Assembly: GCF_000003195.3 (NCBI RefSeq)
Contig: NC_012875.2
Coordinates: 12,056,174 to 12,120,173, forward strand
Reading direction: 5' to 3'
Source: Sorghum bicolor
Taxonomy: Eukaryota > Streptophyta > Magnoliopsida > Poales > Poaceae
Length of the DNA stretch: 64,000 bases
Of this stretch, positions 21,877 through 33,089 are shown piece after piece. The notes under the pieces are model-generated. The model saw only the letters and a list, made by a program, of their open reading frames with translations. It searched no databases and was not told where the DNA came from. Position 1 is the first letter of the stretch. Each line of letters opens with the position of its first letter. A program made the translations under genes and the position numbers.

Positions 21877-24806
21877 CTAGAGAGCTATCTGGTCGGAAAA
21901 ATCCACCTCTTCATCATCACTGATAGGCGCGAGAAACTCCATCGGCAACATAAACACCATATTAACCTCTGCTGATGGCCCTTTCCCCTTGGGATCTGGC
22001 TGTCGCCGATCTTCTAACTTAGCAGAATTTTCTCCTTTGCTCAGCTCTTCCTGTCTTTCTCGTTGCAACCTTCTTTTTTATGTCCTAGTTAGCCTCTCTG
22101 GACACCATGGAGGAAGTTGTGGTTGCCTTGCCGATTGGCGACGATTTTCCTTTGATTCCACTCGATAAGTATTAGCATCCCTGCAAAATATGAACTCATC
22201 GAGAACTCGTGCATTCGCCATCTCTTCAAGCTCCTCTTGATTTCTGGGAAAATACCCAACACGGTCACCAAGCCTGTCATGCACACTGAGCCTGCCCACC
22301 AGCCGATCATGAACGGAAGCTCTCCCCCTAATCGGCCCATTAAATCGTCTATCATCATTTTGATACTGTCGATTAGGTCTATCATACCAATCATAACCAT
22401 TGCACTCAGGGCAATCTCTAATAGTGGGTAGCTTGATGTTTTGCTCCCAACAGTGAATGAAAAATGGGCAGTTCCAGTGATCTTTGTGCCGATTCCATTC
22501 TTGTCGGCGTCTTTCTTCCTCCCGGTGATGATCCTCTCGTTAGCGCCGATACCGGTCTTCACGTTGCTGCCAGGTCTCCATATGCCTTCTACGAGTTATC
22601 ACAATACTAGATCGGGGAGGCCTTCCTGAGGTGGTTCCTTCATGGATCAAACCCTTGCCTTTAGCGTCATCGGCAGTAATCTGATGTTGAGGATCTACCG
22701 ATGTGCTTTTTTCAGCAGCTTCCGACGTTAAGACTTTAGTCTTTCCCTTAGCATCCAACATATTCATAGGGAAAGGATGCTGATCGATCTTCATTGGTTT
22801 CTGAGCTTTGGAATTATCAAACTTAATTCTCCAGACTCTATAGCCGATTGAAGTTGCTGTCTGAAAACCTTGCACTCATTTGTGCTGTGAGATGTTGCAT
22901 TATGCCACTTGCAGTATTTCATCTTCTTTAACTCCTCTATCGATGGAATTACATGATTGGGTGACAACTTAATTTGCCCTTCTTGAAGTAGAAAGTCAAA
23001 TATCCTATCGTCTTTGGTGATATCAAATGCAAACTTCTCTGGCTCTTTATGCCCAAAAGGACAAGACATCGGCTTTTTATTCTTCACCAAATCTGCCAAA
23101 CCGATGACAAGTTCTTCATCAGACTCTAAGCTTGCTGCCTCATCAACAAATGACACCTTTTTATTCCATGCTCTTGTGGGCTGAAAAGGCTTAATATCTT
23201 GGTCATAAATCCTCTGCACTAAATGACTCAGACTCTCGAACTCTTGAGAAGCATACTTGTCTCTCATATGTGGCAACAATCCCTGGAAAGCCAAATCGGC
23301 TAGCTGCCGATCATCCAAAACCAGACTATAGCACTTATTCTTAACATCTCACAACCTCTGTACAAAACTTTCCACCGATTCATCATTGCGTTGCTTCAAC
23401 CTGACTAAATCGGTAATCTTCTTCTCATGAACTCCAAAAAAGAAGTATTTGTGGAATTGTTTTTCTAGATCGGCCCAAGTGATCACGGAATTAGGAGGTA
23501 ACGAAATAAACCAAGTGAAGGCCGATCCAGACAAAGATGATGAAAACAAGTGAACCCTCAACTCATCTCTATTAGCAGGTTCTCCACACTAAATAATGAA
23601 CCTATTAACGTGCACCATAGTCGATGTATCATCCTGCCCAGAAAACTTAGTGAAATCTGGTGCCTTGTACTGATTTGGAAGTGGAATTAAGTCATATGCA
23701 GGAGGATACGGTGTCCGATAAGAGTAAGTATTGACTTTGGGTTTTATCCCAAACTGGTCTCTCATCACTTCGGCTATCTTATCGGCCCAAAAAGCATCGG
23801 CATCTTGCCGATGAGGTGGTTGTGGATCTGGCATCTGCTGATAAGCTTCCACGTGTCTCTGTGGTGCACGATCTCCAAGGAATATTGCGTTAATCATTGC
23901 CTGCTATCCACCAACTTGCTGACCAAGATTCATCGGCTGGTTGATCAACCCTTGGTTCTGAAATCCAGGTTGCACTGGTCCCTGTTGAAACCCCATAGCC
24001 TGATGATTCTGTTGAGGCATCTGTGGAAAGACAAACTGCCCTGTCCATCCACTATTAACATTCATCGGCGTAGGCCCTGCCGATGACTTGTAATTGGGCA
24101 TCATCATTGAATAAACATGCCCTGGCTGCGTCATAAACCTTTGCTGCATCGGCATTGGATCTGTCGATGCATTAGGCATCTGGAACGCAGGCGCTTGAGA
24201 ATTCCCAGTGAAAGGTCTTGCAGTTGTAGTTGTGGAATACTGGGGATTCTGAGTCATCGGCGAGCTTGGAGGTGCCGATGCCATAGGAGCCTTGCCTGTC
24301 ACATCAGCCACTTGAGATGTTCCAGGACCTTTTGCCATCAATTCTGGGGTCATACCATATCCCCACCAGTTGGGAGGAACAGTCCCTGACATTGCCGATG
24401 CCAAAAGATCCATAGCAAGTTTGATTTGCCCGTCTGATGGTGATGGATTAGTTGTCATCGACGTAAACTACGCATTAGTCATCCGTAATGTGCTTGGAGG
24501 AGAAGTAACTTCCATACCCGGAACGGCCGCAGTAGCCGATGGAGCTGTGACCACCGATGACCCTGGCTGATGATACGCAGGACCCACATAAGATGATGGT
24601 ACTTGTCCTTCTTTGAAAGTTCTAGCCATAGCATTGAAAACTGTATTGGACAGTACACCAGATTGGTTTATCAGAGCACGGTTGACAACACTATCAACCA
24701 TCTTTTGTAGTTTACCAGGATTGGCTTTAAGAGCTATTTGTCGAGGTGCCGACAATGCTTCCTTCTGGATCACCTCGCCGCTCCTGTTGATACTGAAGGA
24801 TTTCAA
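21877..24806 (-). pseudogene. Element D gag, fragmented
   Basis: Coding pieces lie in order from the right. The first is a long Gln/Pro/Met-rich N-terminal region (24806-23904, interrupted near 24468). Next is 'PHRQDADAFWADKIAEVMRDQFG' with 'YKAPDFTKFSGQDDTSTMVHVNRFI' (23897-23589), then capsid 'LFSSSLSGSAFTWFISLPPNSI'-type sequence (23561-23349). After 'FVQRL' and a stop comes 'FQGLLPHMRDKY...LVQRIY' (to 22791). A CxxH-like 'CKWHNATSHSTNECKVF' is probably the zinc-binding site. Basic and Arg-rich remnants continue to about 21880. At least five stops or phase changes break it. Confidence 0.7.
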
Positions 24807-24942
24807 GCATAGCTACTTGTAATCCTCCATGGCTTTTGCCATAGCTTGCTTCTGCTCATCTCAGAGATTGGCTTCCGTCATGGGGATGACGTTCTCCAAG
24901 TCAAAATCTATGTTCGACATGTTGATCTTGATCTTGAATCTT

Positions 24943-24961
24943 GGTCCCACTGGGCGTGCCA
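24943..24961 (-). other. Primer binding site of element D
   Basis: On the minus strand it reads TGGCACGCCCAGTGGGACC, seven bases inside the 5' LTR. It has the form of a tRNA 3'-end complement used by Tat-type elements. I do not assign the tRNA with certainty. Confidence 0.7.
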
Positions 24962-24968
24962 AAAGATG

Positions 24969-25696
24969 TGTTGGTGCAAAAGTTGGTCTGCAAACACAAA
25001 GGGCTAATACCCGATTCAAAAGTTAAGGCGTGCTAGCCGATTTGACCTTACAATCGACAAAGGTGGTAACTCGAACACTTTGGTCCCGACAACAGCGATA
25101 CGCCCGGATTCCACGGCCAAGAGGTGCTCACGCGGAACTTGAGAACACACCGAGTTTGACTCAATGAATTCCTAAGAACTCGTAGTAAAAGGAAAATATG
25201 ACGAAGTCATCGAAAAAGTAGATGTTGGAATATGTGTAAAAACTTGTGTTTGATTGATTGATAGATTGTTTATTATATTGCCACAGGGTCTACATTTATA
25301 CCCTGATCAAAAGAATTACAACCAGACACTACTAGGACTCAAATTCCAAATTAAATGGAATTCGTATACAAAACAAACTCTAATGACTATGGAAAACATT
25401 AAATTGTCCTCCACAACTGATCGGTACACCATACCGAGTCAATCGGCAACCCCGGCGCTTTTCTTCAGAGTCATCGGCGGACCGCCTTTCACAGCCATCG
25501 GCAACCATCAGTACTGGTCATCGGCATGAACGCATCACCACTCCTGGACTTGGCCATATTCAGATGTTTTCCCATCGGCACCAACCCTCATCGGCAACAC
25601 TCCTGTAGACTAGTCACTACTTCTCCACCTGCCGATCTACACCTCATTAATTCCAGATGCATGCCCAAAGATACGTGTCCAAAAACAGTGTCAACA
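24969..25696 (-). repeat. Element D 5' LTR
   Basis: This 728-bp LTR reads TGTTGGTGC to GTGTCAACA on the plus strand and is uninterrupted, so it defines the true LTR. It holds about eight GCCGAT/ATCGGC words. It is followed by TSD CTAAG (25697-25701). Confidence 0.9.
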
Positions 25697-25701
25697 CTAA
25701 G

Positions 25702-26128
25702 CCATATAGAAAATTCTAACACCTCCCCTTTCCTGATCACAAGTTCTAAATGTCTAGAATGTGTAGAATGGATGGATAAGGAAGAAGCCTTAATGGATTC
25801 TGACTTTGGCTCAATTTCAAATGGTGAGTTCTTGACTCCCTTTGAAGATGAGATTCGTCCAACTACAGAATAGGACATAGGTGAAACCAATCCAGGAGAA
25901 ACTCCGAACATTCAATTTGGAGACGAAGATAACATTAATGAGTATGGAATTTATTTCATAGCCACCTCATTTACTCCATGCTCATATGCAACATCTTCCG
26001 AATCTATTGGTCTCTCCAACATCACCACATTTGAGATCTCCAACCCCCTCTTCCTTTCTATTTATAAAAACTTTAAAAGGGCGGTTGTTGATGCATATGT
26101 CTATAATAAATATTGCAGATCTCGTTGA
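25702..26128 (+). pseudogene. Element A second ORF, right part
   Basis: The frame resumes in phase after removal of D. It runs with one in-frame TAG (25871-25873) to a TGA at 26126-26128. The peptide is acidic and Ser/Thr-rich and includes 'EYGIYFIATSFTPCSYATSSE'. No family is recognised. Together with 5220-5539 it gives about 245 residues. Confidence 0.45.
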
Positions 26129-29100
26129 GTTGATCTTGATATAGGTCAGCGTTGGAAGGGAAACCACTTCGCAGACATAACTTGATGGTTTCCCAAGGAC
26201 AAGCTTAGTGTCCTAAAATAAGCACTAATCAGATCGTAACATGAGCTTTTAATTATTTGCAACATTACATTGTGTATTGAGCATATAAGGATAATTGTAA
26301 AAATATTCCTTCGTGTATTCTTGTCACTAACCTTTCTAGGATTGGAGCAAGAAGATCGGATCAATGACAAGCACAAGGTATGTCCAATCAATCATCATAC
26401 AACATTGAATTAAATTCATCCAAACTTGAATTTTGCAGAATTCAAGCTTGGGGGAGTACTTTACAAAAAAACATCCTTTGCCATGTTGCTATGTTGGTTG
26501 TCCCTACCTTTGAGACATGCTCAATTTGTTAAATACTAATCACACTACTTCATCTCCACTTGAGTAGATCTCTATAAATGCAATCATGCTACCTTTATTT
26601 GCTTTAGTATATGTCTAGGTTTGGAGTAGTTTCATTTATCTCTTAATTAAGCATGGTGCTTAGTTTAGTAATGATGATCTTACTTCCAAGGGATTTTAAA
26701 TTAAGCATGGTGTTTAGGTTAAAATGCCTTCCTAAATCAATTTAGATATGGTGTCTAGGTTGATTTTTGAGCCGATAGTATGCTATAGTAGATATTGGAT
26801 ATTTTGTTGGACTATCCCCTGCAGGAAAACTTTCAATATCGACCTGGGAAGTCCTGAGATAAACTCACATTGGAGACAAAGAGAGAGTCACATGAAGTTT
26901 AACAATTTACACAAGGAAGACATAGCTCATAAGAGATGATCCATGGAGGGTGCCACAAACACGATGCACAATCGCTAAGAAAGAAAGCTTCCACAAGATG
27001 ATACAGTATCATCACTCTTCAAGTAAGGTAACATCTTAAGGTACTTGACTAATCACTTTTATAAGCTTCTCCTTGGTTCTAGCGTTCACATGAATAAAAG
27101 AGACAAACATGTATGATTTACAACTCTAGATTAACCAACCCAATCGATTCAACATGTTCCTAAAATGTTTGTTCCTAGTACTACCTCCATGATCCCACAC
27201 TTCTAATCATGAGCTAAAATGTTGCACATTGAATCTTTGGGAAGATATGAACAAAAAGACAGATATATTATCTTTCCACAAGGTTGAGCGATCTGATCTG
27301 ACAAATGTTTTAAATGCTACACCCATGAACTTATCACACATCAACTTTGTCTTGCTCCGTATGCTTAAGGATAGAGAATAATAAATACACTTTTGGTTCT
27401 GTTGGTGTTTTCCAACAACAGGACCCATGCACTTGATCTTTGCCTTGTCTCTATGAGCAGGACACATTTTGAGAAACATGGAGGATTTTTCAACTCCCAG
27501 ACTCTACCAAGTGAAGGACGTGGATCTTCGAGCACAAACACACTGAGCAAGATACTACCAATGCCGCACTTCGAACTGCTGGGCAAACGAAGAACATGGG
27601 TGACACCGTATCAAGAGGTGCAGACGTCAAGGTCCACACCTGAATCAAATGAGGCACCTAAAGAATGAACACGGTGAGAAGTCTCGTTCAGAGGACTTAA
27701 AACATTGAACCCTCACCGAAAGGTAAAATCGGTAATTATCCATATTTATCCTTTCTACATTCCCTTTTCCCTTTAAATTATTTACTTTCCTTAAATAGCT
27801 TGTTAGTTAATCATGCTATCTTGAAAAGAAAATAAAAATGTTAAAGATTGTAAGCCCCATATGAGCATGCTCGTGGCATAAAACTCATAAGTACATTCAC
27901 TATGATGGCGTAAAAATAAAATAAATATATTCATGTCCTATAAAAATGAAAATATAAAAATAAATTTATGATCCTACCAAAGAGAGTAATATTTATTAGA
28001 GGAAGCTCAACATGACAAAGGCAAAGAGATTTTTATGCTAACACTTAACCAGTTCCACAAAACTTTGTTGTTTATTTGAGCTCCACAGAATTCAAGGATC
28101 AAAGAAGACTAGCAGACGGAGGACATCCTAATCATTGTTAGGGTGTTGCCGACATTCAAATACACCTCCGCCACCTGCTAGCTACATCAGAAGAAATTAT
28201 GTCAAAATCCAGCTTGGGGGAGAGCACCCCCATTTATCCAGCTAAGTGTTCTACTCATGCTTATACTTTATTCAAATAATAAAAAGATGCATAATCATAA
28301 AAACCCAAATAAAGATTTTGTGCTTATATATATATCTTTGCTTAGTTTGCTAAATAAATAAATAAATAAAGTTTGCTATGAACCCTCATGATAAGCTCTC
28401 ACATGGATATGATGAATAGTTCCTCTCCCAATTACCTAGTTTTCAAATTTGAGCTATCTCTCATGTTTAGGCATAACTGTTTTGAATTAAGATTTGCTCT
28501 AAACCTGAACTTATGGGAAGAGTACTTGATCTAAAGTCTAAGTCATTAACGGATATGATATGGGAAGGTTGAGCTGCTGTTTATCTGTTCCTAGAGATGC
28601 TAGAATTCTAGAGAATTTTATCTTTGAAAATCTTTAAAATGTTGCATGATGAGTTCCTATATGATGAGAGTTTAAAATCCTACCACAACCATATATACAT
28701 GCTTATTAGACTATGAACCATACATGTACTTTTTACTGCTTATGAGTATTGAGTGTGGTCAATCTGTGTAGACCCTTAGGAGCTTGTCATGCGGTTAAAA
28801 TCAAGATCCACTTGCACGTTCACTCATACGTGCTGCTTCTACTCCGGAAGTACGCATCCACATACATCCACTCATTTCCATCTCAGATTTACCCAAAATT
28901 ATTCTACTCCTATCTAGGAGAGAATAGCCAAAAACATTATCCTATCCCTGTTATTCCCCGTGAAATAAATGCTCGAGATATTTTGGTTACTACCACTTGC
29001 TACATTATTCCAGGAGGGTGAGTGCTCTGAAAAAAAGTGAATACGAGGAAATAAAAAGGGGCAAGTGCCCGAAAGCTCGAAGAAAAGAAAAAGTGAGACG

Positions 29101-29870
29101 AGAGGTAAAAATGGACAGTGTCCGACAGTAGAATTAGGGGTACAAGATACCCACCTGAGAGAAAAGAAAAAAAAGATAATATAGAGCATCTCATTCCCCT
29201 CAAAAAGCTTCCAAGTGCAAGAAAGGTATGTATCCCCTCAAAAGAGCAAAAGTAGAATTAGACTTTCACCATTGTTTTCACCATTGTTTTCACCATCATC
29301 ACCATACACCATTCATTTGCCACACATGCACATCTTGATATTGACTTATTGACTCGTTTCTCTGGATCCATGGTTTGACTATGCAATAAATGTCTTGTAA
29401 GTATGTATTAGCTGTCTCCCACCTATGAGCTCCATATATCAAAACCTTATTAGAGTAGGGTGAGAGAGAAGGCAATATCACTATGCCTCATACCAAAAAT
29501 ACCACATACTTTGAGAGTTGGCATATACCATTACTGCCTTGGTAAGGATCCAGAAATACCACAAAAGAGAGATTTGAGAGTCATACAAGGAATCTCTGAG
29601 TTTTATTTGAAAATCTGCAAAAACTCTAGAGCTATAGTTGATCAAGAACAAGAGACATGGCGCTTGACTTGACCGTTCTATCTTTCAACTGCTCAAGACA
29701 CAAGTGACGGTTGCAAGCCCCATGGTGGAAGGTAATATGAGTAAGTTTAAATCATAACAGTTTACCCTAACACAGAGATGAGATCTTGTTTGAATGCATG
29801 TGTACCTTTAAGGCATGAAACCAATGCAGAAACTCTTGAGTCTATCCTTGCTCAGGGACGAGCAAGAGGT
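26129..29870 (+). other. Element A long non-coding region
   Basis: This 3.7-kb AT-rich stretch has no pol-like coding. Within it are two copies of a polypurine-like AGCTTGGGGGAG (26445-26456, 28211-28222) that echo the real polypurine tract. There are also three imperfect copies of a GCATGGTGYTTAG-like word (about 26652, 26706, 26748) and a TTTTCACCATTG short tandem (29268-29300). Small frames such as 26748-26939 and 27393-27668 have no recognisable homology pattern. Confidence 0.6.
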
Positions 29871-29884
29871 AAGCTTGGGGAAGT
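29871..29884 (+). other. Polypurine tract of element A
   Basis: AAGCTTGGGGAAGT lies immediately before the TGTTGACGG of the 3' LTR. It is the expected plus-strand primer. Confidence 0.8.
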
Positions 29885-30838
29885 TGTTGACGGTCCTTAA
29901 GTATCAAATTTAATTATCAAATAAATAAAGAAAAGGATCCAAATGCAACCAACACTTAGACTTAGGGTTTTATCTGACAGAATTCCACGAGTTTTGGTGT
30001 TTGTCTATTTCTGCAGGGGGTTATCAGAAAATATGAAGGAAAGGCCCGCATGTCGGGTTTACATAGAGATATTAACGTGCCGCGCAATTTTCTATCATCT
30101 CGAAGACTCCAGAAGCCACGGGAATAAATGGGAAGCCGAGCAGGCTCGGGGACGCGGCGCCCGCGCTCCCCCCTTCGGCCAATCACGTTCTACTTCGCGG
30201 ATCATGCTCCACCGACCTAAAGGATCAAGGAAAACCGTGTGATTAATGTCGGTTTGATCCGACAGCCCAGATTCACTTGAGGAGACTATATAAACAGGCC
30301 CCCTGGCCCCTGGAGGAGACACCTTTTTGATCCCTATTCATTATTCATAGACAGAACAAAAGCTAGGGTTTGGAGATGAGAGCTCTCCTCGCATATCTAA
30401 ACTAGAGTAGATCTAGATAGTAGCGAGATGGAGAGCGAGGGAGGATTGGAGGAGAGGCCGGCCTGTCGGTTCTTCCTCTCGTTGTACTTCGCCATGATCA
30501 AGCTCTAATCAAGCTTGCTCATGGGATGACTCTGGTAATCTACTTCTTATTTCATTATGCATGTACTTTTAATCTATAGGACGCTATAGGTGAGAGTTGT
30601 AGTATATGTGTAAGCGTGGTGCTTAGACCTAGATTACTTGTGGATATCCCCTGTCTAGCCGGATCGTGTGGTAGGCCGTGTAGGTGACAGTTATGTTGGT
30701 CCCCTATAGTGCACCTCCCGTTAGCAGGACTGGTAGGGTTTATCGGCCTATGGATAAGCATCCTTTGTGGTGTATTCTTATCACGTGGTTCGTCCCAGAC
30801 ATAGACATACCCCTTTGAAGTAGAGAAACCATAGTTAT
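29885..30838 (+). repeat. Element A 3' LTR, first part
   Basis: This matches 2919-3920 with about 40 bases missing near 30560 and shorter gaps near 30170. It is interrupted after CCATAGTTAT by element B; the 5' LTR reads straight through this point (CCATAGTTATCCTCTCC). Confidence 0.92.
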
Positions 30839-31684
30839 TATAACACCCCGAAATTTCTATTTTGGGTTGTTATTAGAAAATACTAAAATAAAATGCATGG
30901 TTTTAATATACGGATAAAATTTGCCAACAATTGTTTAGATTTTTATATATTTTTATCAAAGAAAAGTGGTGCTTTTCAAATGTTTTGTATTTAATTCGAC
31001 GAGCTTTAGTTGATGTGATGCTTGCTTGTTGCTTGAGTTTTGTGTTTTTGAGTGTGCTAGGTTTCATAAATGCGTTTAGACACCGTTCGGTCCTTCCCGA
31101 GAATTTTCCAAAACTTTTTCGGAACTTTTTCCCATTTTCCTAGAACAAAATCTATTTTTTTTATATGCTCTAAAATTCTTTTTCATGGACACCAAAAACT
31201 TTGTTTGGATTGATCAACTCTCAATATATCTCTAAAAGTTTTCCTTTAATTTTTAGAATTTTGGAAAAAATTTTCAGGGCTTTAAAATGATTTCAGCTTT
31301 TTCTGAACTTATTTTTGAACTAAAAATGAATTTCTAAAAATCCCATAATTAATAATTTTTGAAACTTTTCCAAACCCTAGACCTATATATATGCCGGCGT
31401 AGCACTCGACGCGCTGATTCCAGAAGTACGATCGCTTTCTCGAGCCGCCACTCGTAGCCCCGCAGATCGATCGCCGAAGTTTTCGATCTCATTCCCGGCG
31501 AACTTTTCCGGCGAACGTTCGGCGAGCGTTTCCGGCCATCTCCGGCATCTCCTGTGAGAACCGACACCGCTGCGAGGTTCGTCTCGTCATCCTCTACACC
31601 GGCACGCTATCCTTTTCTCGAATCCGTGCTCGTTCATTGTTTCCCTAACTTTATTTCTTGTTTTCCGGCGAGAACCTCTATGAA
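30839..31684 (+). repeat. Element B 5' LTR, first part
   Basis: This matches 44423-45266 almost base for base, down to CTATGAA/CCATGAA at the C junction. It holds a TATA-like ACCTATATATATG (31381-31393) and a GC-rich stretch after it. Confidence 0.9.
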
Positions 31685-31757
31685 AGGTAAGCGGTTCTTT
31701 GCACTGTTGTACATTCTGTGCGTTGTCTTGCTTGGTTGTCATATGTTCGTTTTGTAG

Positions 31758-32815
31758 GGCGCGATGAAAACGGCGAAGTACCGGAAACGGTGCTTCGACC
31801 AGATAGAAGGCGTTGTGGCCGAGAACAAGGCCCTGGCCGCGGAGGTGGACCGGCTGCGATCGGAGGTTGGGGAGAAAGTGGCCGAGATGAATGCCCAAGA
31901 GGAGCATCGTCTCGAGCTTGCCCGTCGCTTGGCCAACTAGTACCGTCAGCGAGAAGGTTAGTCACGCGCGCCGAGCACCTTCGTGTAGCTGTGTAGTTCG
32001 CTTTGCTGACCAGGTTATGATTCACTTGGACCTGGAGGAGGAGGTGACGCGCCTCCGACAGGAGAAGGAGCAGCTCAGCCGAGAGCTCGCTGGTGCGCTG
32101 GAGTCCGGGCGCCGAGCAGGAGAGGAGTTGGGTCGTAAGGACCGGGAGTTATCTGGTAATACGCACCGCCTCGTTATCTGCCGCTTGTCGCCCCCTTTGT
32201 TTTTTGATATGTCGAAGATAACGTCCTGCTTGATTTGCAGTGCTCAAGGTGAACGCCAAGAAGCACCTGGATGAGCTGGTCAAGGACCGGGACTCCTGGA
32301 AGGTCAACTGTTGTAAGATCTGGAAGGGAGTATCCCCGATCCTGGATCTGATCAGTCCCGAGCTCCCGGAGATCCAGCCCCGCACGCCGAAGTTGACTCA
32401 AGTGGAGAAAGCGCAACGGGCGTGGGACTGGCTCCAGCAATTTGTGAAGGACGCTGGGGAGTTCGCTGGCGCGCATGTCCTTAGCATGGTGCGCGCCCAC
32501 TACCCCCTGGTCGACTTGTCCAGGCTGGAGAAGGGGTACCCCAAGGAGGTCGGCCCGCAGGAGGCGGACGAGCTTCGGGGTGGTCTGCCGGACTTGTCGT
32601 CGATGGTGATCGGCGACATCAATCAGTGCGGAACGGCCACTCCCCCAGACCAGCCGGGCTCAGACAGGTCGGCCAGGGAGCTGTCGGGCGCGTCCATTGC
32701 GGGAGATGGGCGGTCGACGCCTGCGGTCTCGACCAGCCAGGCGCCGGTGGCCCCGACCCCTTTGTCCGGGCAGCAGGGCCAGGCGGGTGATCAGCCCGAG
32801 CAGTTAGGCCGATAG
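31758..32815 (+). pseudogene. Element C antisense gene, coiled-coil product, 5' truncated
   Basis: Plausible exons are 31758-31956 (after TTTTGTAG), 32014-32155 and 32241-32815 (after TTTGCAG). Residues early in the gene form heptad-like coiled coils ('ENKALAAEVDRLRSEVGEK', 'LEEEVTRLRQEKEQLSREL'). A helical 'AWDWLQQFVKDAGEFAGAHVLSMVRAHYP' region and a Pro/Gly/Gln-rich tail follow. An in-frame TAG at 31938-31940 breaks exon 1. The start of the gene is lost at the 31684 junction. It lies tail-to-tail with pol, with stops about 275 bases apart. This antisense position matches the Tat-lineage antisense ORF (as in Grande); its function is unknown. Confidence 0.6.
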
Positions 32816-33089
32816 GATAGTCTGTAGGAGTAGATTAGCGTCTGCCCGTCAGGGTATTTATTGTAAACTTTGTATGTAAAGTTTGTAATAAAGTTTGCCT
32901 TTGTCATGACTGTTATTTTGAGCGCTGTATAATTATCTGAGTGACGTGTCACTGTGTTTGACTTTGTAGTCGCTAAGAGCTTCCATTGCAGAAGGTTTGC
33001 CAAGTTCTGCGTGCAACAAAGTATAGGCAAAAATAGAAAACTTTATCATTGATGATTATAAGATATTTACAGACGAAAGTTATTAGAAC

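Larger units (their letters stand above)
5540..25696 (-). mobile_element. Element D: Tat-lineage Ty3/gypsy with antisense gene, nested in A
   Basis: D is flanked by the 5-bp TSD CTAAG (5535-5539 and 25697-25701). Its LTRs are about 0.73 kb. In minus orientation the order is 5' LTR (right), primer site, gag, protease, RT, two RNase H-like domains, integrase, then a plus-strand antisense gene, then the 3' LTR (left). Dual RNase H and an antisense gene after pol are known traits of Tat-lineage elements in grasses. Its 3' LTR is split by element E. Without E it is about 12.3 kb. Several stops and frameshifts show it can no longer make its full polyprotein. It is saturated with the hexamer GCCGAT/ATCGGC. 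Confidence 0.9.

Noticed and set aside
27207..27668. Overlapping frames on both strands in A's non-coding part
   Set aside because: There is no family pattern, and frames on opposite strands have the same extent; it is more likely chance than a gene.
31349..31567. Frame on the minus strand repeated at 44931-45149 with a basic peptide
   Set aside because: It is inside B's duplicated LTR and overlaps the TATA region; it is compositional.
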